Source: Closterium sp. Naga37s-1
Taxonomy: Eukaryota > Streptophyta > Zygnematophyceae > Desmidiales > Closteriaceae
Direction of reading: 5' to 3'
DNA: 64,000 nucleotides
NCBI GenBank assembly: GCA_947471745.1
Contig: CANJKZ010000262.1
Location: 1,248,501 to 1,312,500, forward strand
Shown: positions 55,845-64,000 of the stretch, piece after piece
Layout: each line of letters begins with the position of its first letter
Numbering within the stretch: the first letter of the stretch is position 1
The notes under the pieces: model-generated
Told to the model about the DNA's origin: nothing
Database searches by the model: none
The model's input: the letters and a program-made list of their open reading frames with translations, nothing else
Program-made: the position numbers and the translations under genes

Positions 55845-58800
55845 CCTCGTCGTCGTCGTACAACAGGTCATTGTCAACCTCGTCGTACACAGCGGTGAAG
55901 GCAGCTGGCGGTAGGCAGGCGTGGAAATTCAGCCGCTTCGGCGACCGTCGAGCTCGACTAGTGCGTCGCAGCTCAGGCTTCGTGATTAGCACCTCCACCA
56001 CGTCGCTGTCGGTGGATTCTTCCCCTGCCGACAACTCCCCTTCTTCGTCGACTGTCAAGTCGTCAGCCAGCTGCTTCGAACCTTCGACCAGCTGCTCACT
56101 TCTTGCTGACTTCGGCGGCTCCCCTGTCGACTGCACCCCTGTTGCTGCCTCTTGTTCGACCGGCTCCCCTGTCTGCTGCTCCCCTGTCGTCGACGGCTTC
56201 CCATCCTGGTCGACGAGCTTGGCGCCTTGTCGACCGCTGGCGATGCCACTGGCCAGCGCCACAGGCGACGCCTTAAGGCTCCCCTCATCGCCGGTGGCCG
56301 ACACAGGTGTCGACGCAGGCCGATCTGCGACGGGGTAGGGAGGAGCAAGAACCGGGGAAGATGGAAGGACCTCCACAACATCCTCATCAGCAGGCTCATC
56401 GACTTCGGTGAGCAAAGGAACCGTCGCCGTTGAGGTGTCCGTCGGCGGGTGTGCCTGCGTCCGTCCCGACGCCGGCCCAAACTTCAACTTCCACACCTCC
56501 AGCGACAGCGTCTCGTACAAGATCACCTCGACCGACGTGACTACCTTGTTGTCCGTTAGGTCGAGCACCTCCCAGCCCTTACTCTCCGGCGACACACCCA
56601 GGTGAAGCCCCCAGCGAGCTTTCGGCGCCAGCTTCCCACCGCGCTGCTGCTCAGGAACCATGAATTGCACCATGCAGCCCCACACCCGCGCCAGCGTGAG
56701 GTCGGGCTTCTTCCCGGTCAGCAGCTGGTACGGAGTCGTCCCCGGAAGCGTCGTCGACCGCTCCAAGCAGTTGCGCACCCAGACAGCTTGTCGTAGAGCG
56801 AGGTGCCACCAGTGGTGCTGCACGCCCATGTGCAGCAGCATCGTCCTCACGGATTCGACGGCTGTGCGCATCTCCCGCTCAGCCATGCCGTTCTGCTGCG
56901 GAGTATAAGGGCATGTTAGGTCGTGGACGATGCCCTTGCTGTCGACGAAGTCGGTGAACTCCTTCTCGAGGAACTCCCCTCCCCGGTCTGAGCGGAGCAT
57001 CAGCACCGACTTCTTCGCCTGTCGTTCCACCAGCACCAGCCACTTCTAGAACTCCCGCAGCACGTCGCTCTTCTTAGCGACCGGCATCACCCACACAAAT
57101 CGAGTGTGGCGATCCTTCAGCAGCAGGAAGTACAAGCTGCCATCCTTGGCAGCAACATGAAATGGCCCGCACAAGTCAATGTGCACGACAGCCAGCGCCT
57201 CCTCGGCGTCCGAGCCTTTGTCGGGGAAGGTGTGCCGCGCCAGCTTTCCTCCGACGCACGATACACACGGCGGGTCTGCTCCAGTTGACGAGGTGATGTT
57301 GAGCCCAGTAGCAACTCTATGTTTCGCCGAGCTCTTGATTGTGTCGACGCTGACGTGCGCGAGTCTCGCATGCAACTGGTCAGTGGTCGACTTCGTCTCC
57401 GAGACGATCGTCCGTAGAGCCACCACCTTGGTCTGCGACGATCGCGTCGAGCAGGGGCGAAGGTCGGTGCAGAGGACTCGTCCGTTGTAGCGTGCTTGAC
57501 CGAGCACCTCCCCGGTCGCAGCGACGAGCATCATCTCGTCACCGTCGCCCTTTAGCTGCACTCCGCTCTCCTTCAGCTGGCCAGCAGATAGCAGGTTCGC
57601 CTGTACGCCCGGAACGTAGAGTACGTCAGGGATGAGAACCCGCTTCCCAGCTTCCCCTTGCAGAGCGACGGTTCCGCGACCCTCAACAGGTTGTAGTGCC
57701 CCGTTGAATCCACGAACGTGCTTCACGCCGTCGCTCGGTGCCATGTCGACGAAGACTGCCTGCGTCCCCATCAGGTGGTGGGAGCAGCCGCTGTCGAGCA
57801 GCACCGCCATCAGGTTGGCTTGCACAGCTGCCGCCACCGCCTAGAAGTCCTCACCAGCCTCCGGCGTCAGCGAGACCGTCGGCTCCGCTACGCCGACCAT
57901 CGAGCACGACGCCTCCCCGTCGTCTCGGCTCTTACCGTTGGGGTGGTCACCGTCCTTTGTCGATGACGCCTTCTTCGACGTCTGCTTCTCCTTGCCAACT
58001 TCGCATCTCGACATGGGCGACGGTTGGTCGATCGACCGCGACCTTCTTTGGTGTCGTCCTCGTCGCTGTCGTCGCGGTCGGGACACTCGTAGAAAAGGTG
58101 GTCGGGATTGTGACAGATCCAACACTCCCGACGTCGACCACCACCTCCACGACCCTTGTCTCGCGTTGACCTCTTCTCGTCGACGTCCTTCGTCGACCGC
58201 CCACTTCCGCTTGGCTTCCTGCACTACCCTTGCTGCTGATTCAGCTTCGACGGTGCTGCGTAGTTTGCCTGAGGAAGGAGCTCCGCGGGCTGTTCGGCCT
58301 CCTGCATCACCTCGTCTTCAAGGATGTAGCTGGTGATGGAGTCCTCGTCGAGGGACTCACGCGTGCCGGGTACCATCATCATCCTCTTCATGAGGTTATA
58401 GCCACGCGGCAGGCCCTTGACGATATGGGAGATGTAGGACGCCGTCGAGTATTCGGCGCCCGCCATCCGCATCTCAGCCAGGATCCGTCGAGCACGGTTG
58501 CAGTAGTCCGTCGCCAACTCCTGCGCACCCATCCGAATGTGTGTCATCTTCTCCTCTAGCTGTGCGATGTACAGGTCGTCCCTGACCTGGTACGTCGACA
58601 GGATGAAGTGCCATGCCTGGTGACCAACATCCCGTCGCTCTCGACAGCTCCTGAGCGCCAGTTGCACCATCGGCGAGCAGCACCTCGAGATGACCATGAA
58701 GGTGAGCAAGTGATCCGCACGAAACTCCCCGCGTAGCCCGACATCGTCCACGGGTGGAATTGGCACTGTGCCGTCGGCGAAGCCCTTCAGCTCGGCGACC

Positions 58801-59426
58801 TCCAGCTGGGGCTCTATCGACTCCCTCCAAGTGATGAGGTCCCGTCGACCTTGCAGCGGTGCGACGGCAATTCGGTCCGGCAAGAATTTGAAGTAGCCAT
58901 AAGTCGGTGCAATCCTGCCCGCCGTCACATGCGTCTCGCCGAGATTCCTCCACGGCTTCGTAGAGGAGAGCGACGTCGGCCATCAGCGTCGGCATTTGAG
59001 CTGCCTGCAGCTGCCGCCGACTGCTGCACTCGCGCCTGACTCTTGTCGACGCCACCGTCGACCTTGAGCACTCCTCTCTGCTTCGTGCCATCGTTTCCGC
59101 AGACTCGTGCACCGCCGTCGACCTCTTCGTCGACGCCACCTTCGTTTCGCACCGGTCGAGGAGAAATAGGACGGGAAGGGTGTTCCGTCGCCCACTACGA
59201 CCGGATGCCCAATTCGACGATCAGCAAGGGGATCATCCCGTACTCGCCATCTGCGTGGCGTTTCCTCACATCAGCCAAGCGTGCCTCCAAGGTGTCCGCT
59301 ACGCCCGCATTAGCTGCGGAGTCGACCATGGTGACTATCGCTGCTGCAGGCCTACGAACGACTTAGTAGGTGCAAAAGATGGCTCCTATCTGAAGGTCGC
59401 GTGTTCGATCCACGCTCACCGCACCA
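55845..59426 (-). mobile_element. Copia element D (minus strand), 5' part
   Basis: Read from right to left: primer site near 59426, leader, gag (UBN2-type, about 58930-58220), CCHC zinc knuckle (about 58130-58085), protease (DSGCSHH, about 57790), gag-pre-integrase and integrase (about 57450-56600), then a Ser/Pro/Glu-rich spacer. Reverse transcriptase and RNase H are not seen. At 55844 the sequence passes into the LTR remnant of element C. It is broken, with a few breaks in addition to the missing 3' part. The integrase differs from that of A, B, C and G, so it is a separate lineage. Confidence 0.82.
59373..59426 (+). other. tRNA-like 3' half ending in CCA, probable extended primer site of D
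   Basis: GCGTGTTCGATCCACGC forms a perfect T-arm (5-bp stem, 7-nt loop). It is followed by TCACCGCA and CCA. A D-arm-like CTTAGTAGG lies upstream, but the 5' acceptor strand does not pair and the anticodon stem is poor, so it is not a functional tRNA gene. On the minus strand it sits just inside the LTR end of D (...CTCCACA then TGGTGCGGTGAGCG), exactly where the primer site belongs. Confidence 0.55.
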
Positions 59427-60186
59427 TGTGGAGATAAACTCTACAACGGTGGTGAGCTAGACTTCGAGGTTGGCACGAACTACTAGGAGTGATGGTAGCT
59501 TTGCCTAGTTCCTTAGTGCTTGCACAATCACGGGACAAATCGGCAAGAGTTTCACTAGCAAAGTTAGGATTACATAATTGTTGAACGAGCAAGAACAACA
59601 ATGACTACATCAGGCACCTCGCAACTCTGCAGCTAGCCTGGTCTACCGACAACACAGCATGGTCGACCACCTGCCAGCGTTGCGTAGAGGAGTCGCACCA
59701 GCACTGCTGAAGGGCGACCTGCCAACACAGCAGGTCGACGGTGTGCCAACGCTGCAGTAGAGCGGCTGTCCAGCATTGCCCCGTAGAAGACAGCAGTGCG
59801 CACGCTCGCAGATGATTGGCCCGACTTGCACCGTTGTGCATCCGCCGGCTGTTGTCTGCACCTGACGAGCCACATGGACTTCGGGATACCAACCCGAAGT
59901 CGCCTTCGCCATCGCGACCTCGACGACGTTTGCGTGCCTCCGCAGAACTCGCCAAGCAGGTTACCAGGTCGACCTGGACAACCCCAGGTGCCCCTGGTCG
60001 ACCACAGCTCCCGTCGAGCTAGCCCTTGGTCGACGGACCCCTTCTGTCGACCAGAACTGTCAACTGTTGTCGTCGAGCTCCCCTCGTCGACCGCCGCTCA
60101 CTTCTCAGGTCGACGGACTGCTCCGACGACCTCCGGTCGAACAGCCCCTCCTGGTCGACGGCCCACCCGTCGCCCAGACCTGACAG
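59427..60186. other. Probable 5' LTR of D and unassigned sequence before copia G
   Basis: The segment starts TGTGGAG, the inverted LTR end of D. Its outer limit cannot be set because D has no second LTR in the window. From about 59640 the DNA is rich in GTCGAC motifs, and I recognise no gene or repeat. Confidence 0.45.
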
Positions 60187-60189
60187 TTG

Positions 60190-63100
60190 CAGCTGTCGAG
60201 CTCCTTGATTGACAGCAACATCAAAGCGGTCCCCAACAGCTCGACGAAGCCTGTCGAGCAGCTCTTCCACTGTGAGCGGTCGGCTGCTACTCCCGTACAT
60301 CCGACCAAGTCGTCGGCGTTGCCCAAGCGAGGGCGGGGCCAACACTCCATTCCCGTTAACAGCATCGGCCGGGGATATGGTCGTGGAAGGGGCAGAGGAC
60401 AAGGAGGAGGAAGGTTTGGAGGCAGCAACTACAATGGAGGCCACGGAAGTGGCAGCTATGGCAATGACAACAAGAACTACGGACGCGGTCGCGGACGGTT
60501 TGACGGCGAGTGTCATTTTTGCCACAAGAGCGGACACATGTGGCGCGATTGCTACAAACTCCCTGATGGATGGACTCCTGCTCAAGGCCAAGAGGGTAGA
60601 GGAGCAGGGGGAGGGAGAGGAAGAGGCCGTGGAGGTCGTGGCGGTTGCGGAGGTGGTGCTGCAAATATGAAGAACGGTGACAACGAGAGCGAGTCGAGGG
60701 ACGATCGCTTTCCGGGTCAATTCTTCTTCGTGTCGACGCAAGCACCGGCTGCACCAGAGAAGGATGAAAGCTTTGAGGAACCTGCTGCTATGGGGAAGGT
60801 GACCCTACACTCCCTGGATTATTGGGTGATCGATAGCGGCGCTACCTATAGCATGACACCTCGTGCGGACTTGCTCACCGAACTTGAACCGTCACCGGTG
60901 AAGCATGCCACATCTGCTTTGGTGCAGCGAGCAGAGGTGAAAGGCATGGGCAAGGCCATGTTCAAGGGTGCTGATGGGAAGATGGTGGGCCTCAAGAATA
61001 TGCTTTGGGTGCCCAACCTTGCTGCGAACCTGATTTCCGTGCAGCGGTTGCAAAAGGTCGGCATGGACACGAGCTCGAAGGGAACCAAGACCTACACCGC
61101 AAGGATTGGCGAGCGGGTTTTTTGGGAACTTCATGGGGATATGGATGTCTACAACGAGATGTGGCAGATCCCTGTGGTCCCTATGCCTAAAGAGAGGCAA
61201 GTGGCAGCAAGCGTCAGCACCAAGGGTGAAGCGGTTGGTGTCAGAATCCCAACCACTAGACCATTGGGATAAAAGGGCTTGTTAAGTAGCAGGTCAGTGC
61301 GCCCATAACCCCCCCAGGACAACGAGCCTGTAACCCTTCCCTACGATCAATCGGGGATCACCAGTGGACCTCTGACAGTTGGTAGTGGCTACGGCGCGAA
61401 CGATGGCGCCAAGGCGAAAGAGTCCAACAAATGCAAACCTGGAGGGACCAGCAAGCTCGGTGAATAGAAGGAGAGTGGTGCAGTAGCCAAGGATTAGCAC
61501 AAGGGTGGGGAGAACCTCAAGGCAGCAGCAGAGGAGGAGTACGGAGAGAGCATGTGGGGCACTATTGCGAGTGCGGCATTCTCGAATCCGACTTCGGCTA
61601 CGGGGGAGTGTGATTGGCTCACCTTGCATCGGCGAATGGGGCATGTGGCCCTGCCCATCTTGCAACAGCTAGTGAAGAATGAGATGGTTGCTGGCATACA
61701 TGTGAAGGGGGAGCCAGATGAGGTACTTGGCTGCCCGACGTGCACGCAATTCAAGTTCACCCGTTTCCCGTTCTCAAGTTCGGAGGCAACGGCTAAGGCA
61801 CCACTTGATGAGGTGGTGATGGACGTGGTGGGCCCCCTGAAGCTTGGAGCTGCTGGAGCTGAGTACTTTCTCACCATAGTGGACGTTTACACTCGCATGA
61901 CTTGGGTGTACGTGCTGTCCAAGAAGAGCGACGTGGTTGAAACGGTGAAGACCGATTGGTTGCCGATGGTGGAGCGGCAACAAGACCGGCTAGTCAAGTC
62001 AATCCGCACCGATCGAGGGGGAGAATTCTTGAGCAAGGAGTTTGAATTGTGGCTGAAGAAGAATGGCATAAGGCACTCCCTTACCATGCCATACTCCCCT
62101 GCAATGAACGGCATCGCCGAGCGAGCGAACCGCACAATCACGGAGACGGCACGCGGGTTGCTCATTGAAGCCGGGCTACCCGACTACTTCTGGCCTGATG
62201 CGGTGTGGAGTGCGTGTGTGGTCAAGAACAGAGCTTTGACTCATGTGGGAGCAGACAACTGGGTGCCCTATGTGGAGTGGATTTGAAGGAAGCCAAAGGT
62301 GGATATGCTTCGGGTGTTCGGGTGCATGTGCATGGCGCTCGTGCCTAAGCATCTTCGGCACAACAAGCTCGGTGCTAAGGCGATATGGGCTGTGCACTTG
62401 GGCATGGCTCAAAACAGCAAGGGGTGGCTTCTTTGCGACCCATTTACCAATAAATTCTTGGTGAGCAGGGACTGCAAATTCATGGAGAATCTGATGTACA
62501 AGGATTGGAAGGCGGAGAATGAGGCGAAGATAGGCATGCGGTTTGGGGAGGTGAAGAGTTCCGGTTTGGAGCATGTGGAGCGTCCTTTGGAGCTGAGCAG
62601 CAGCAGCACCACCACAAGGCAATCTTCCCTTGTGAATGGGGGAGAGGAGGCCATGAATGGAGAAGAAGAGGAGGAGGAGGTGCAGCAAGTGAGCGAGCGT
62701 GCACCGACACTTCCTTCTCGCACTACGAGTGCTCCACGGATCCGAATCACTCCACAGCAACACCATGAGAGCCATCATGTCCCTGCAGCTGAGGAGGAAG
62801 GAAGGGGCAAAAGGAGAATCCAAGCCCCAAATAGGCTGACCTTTGAGGCACTGGGAAAGCCAGCCAACTCAGCCTTGGCCGGAGCGGCAATGATGGTTGG
62901 AGATGACGAGGAAAGTGAGTGCGAGGAGTTTGCTTTCGCGTTCTTCTCTCTGGTGGAGATGCCGGGGGAACCAGCAACTCTCCAGGAGGCCTTGGAGAGT
63001 AGTGATGCTGAGGAGTGGAAGAAGGCAATGGATAGTGAGCTGAATAGTATTGAGGAGAACGGCACGTGGGAATTGGTGGAGCTACCAGAGGAGCGTAAGG

Positions 63101-64000
63101 CGATTACGTCCAAGTGGCTCTTCAAGATCAAGTCCGACGCCGACGGCAAAATCGAGCGCTACAAGTCTAGGCTTGTGGCCAAGGGGTACCAGCAGAAGGA
63201 GAAGGTGGACTATAAGGAGTTGTTTGCTCCTGTGGTGAAGCCAACGACGCTGCGAACCCTACTCGCGGGAGCTACCATCAAAGGATGGGTGGTGAAACAA
63301 ATGGACGTGACAACCGCGTTCCTCAACGGCATTCTAGAAGAAGAGATTTTCTTGGCGCAGCCAGAGGGGTTTGATGATGGTAGTGGCAGAGTTTTGAAGC
63401 GGAAGAAGGCCCTTTATGGACTGAAGCAGGCCCCTAGGCAGTGGTACTTGAAGCTGCGAGACGTTTTGGAGGAGATCGGCTTCACTCCCACAAAGGCCGA
63501 TCACGCATTGTTCATGCTTGGCGAGGGGGAGCAGAGGAGCTTCATGGTGGTGTACGTGGATGACATCCTCATCTTCTCACCCTCCTCTGACCTTGTGAAG
63601 GAGGTGATGATGAAGCTTCAGGACAAGTTCAAGTGTAAGGCCCTTGGTGACGTCAACTTCTACCTCGGGCTTCACATTGAACGCGATGTGGAGAAGCGGT
63701 GCATGCTGGTGCATCAACGGAAGTACCTGGAGGCATTGGCTGCCAACTTTGGGCAAAGTGAAGGCCATGTGGCTACACCCTTTCCCTCTGGGTTCAAGTG
63801 TGTGAAGGGACCAGAGGAGGAGAGCGTTGGTGAAGAGGAAAGGCGCCGTTTTCACTCGTTGGTGGGCAGCCTCATGTATGCGGCGGTAAACACCCGACCA
63901 GACGTCGCGTTTGCTACCGGACAGTTGGCTAGGGTTGTTAAATGCCCTAATGAGGAGCAGGTAGCAGCTGGAATGAGGGTGTCCAGGTATCTTGGCCAAA
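60190..64000 (+). mobile_element. Copia element G (plus strand), truncated by window end
   Basis: Ty1/copia parts in order: glycine/arginine-rich end of gag with a CCHC knuckle (about 60510-60560), protease (DSGAT, about 60835), gag-pre-integrase (about 61600-61760), integrase core (about 61800-62280), an acidic spacer, and reverse transcriptase (about 63010-63700, with YVDD at about 63555), then the start of RNase H. No 5' LTR or gag N-terminus could be placed, and the 3' end lies outside. It looks broken, with a few breaks. Codon use and domain sequences differ from A and B. Confidence 0.88.

Noticed and set aside
59351-59426. Functional tRNA gene
   Set aside because: The T-arm is perfect, but the acceptor strands do not pair and the anticodon stem is poor. 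A primer-site origin is more likely.

Overview
The window looks like nuclear DNA of a green-lineage eukaryote. It has GC-rich exons separated by short pyrimidine-rich introns (mostly 100-400 bp), Ty1/copia elements with plant-style primer sites (TGGTATAGAGC, TGGAATCAGAGC), a Ty3/gypsy chromovirus with a chromodomain, and a telo-box-like motif upstream of one gene. The repeat-rich copia elements with glycine-rich gag remind me of zygnematophyte (Closterium-like) algae. That is recall and inference; the species cannot be proved from the window.

Layout. 1-~4250: 3' half of a chromovirus. 4675-15960 and 18219-31612: two tandem, same-strand, many-exon genes for polycystin-2/TRPP-type cation channels. 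I rebuilt both exon by exon: 23 exons, 1882 aa and 22 exons, 2192 aa. Reading phase is kept across every intron, so both look intact. Each protein has one N-terminal membrane helix, an ectodomain of about 950-1050 residues (cysteine-rich CGDG module, variable linker, cupredoxin-like fold, one Lin-12/Notch repeat, polycystin TOP domain), then helices S2-S6 with a pore, and a cytosolic tail. 15961-18218: intergenic, with two MITEs and the presumed promoter of gene 2. 31613-32669: downstream flank with a third MITE.

32670-55844 is one nested stack. Copia element C (minus strand) is the oldest. Its 3' LTR received copia A, a hAT-like MITE and a TA-flanked MITE (F), and F later received a small non-autonomous copia (E). 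Its pol region received copia B. Target-site duplications and TIRs support this order. 55845-59426 is the 5' part of copia D (minus strand), ending at a tRNA-like primer site. 60190-64000 is copia G (plus strand), cut by the window end.

The most unusual biology is in the channel genes. They combine cupredoxin-like and Notch-type modules with a TRPP core whose pore loop reads LNEN, not the usual LGD. The two copies differ in intron content, in the linker (Ala/Ser/Asn-rich versus a histidine-rich block of about 190 residues) and in the tail (Cys-His cluster versus NPF motifs). They have also exchanged identical tracts. Several splice donors have been amplified into minisatellites, and three exon pieces are tandemly duplicated. 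The genes are probably a paralogous pair of sensory or Ca2+-permeable channels; this role is inferred from family membership only.
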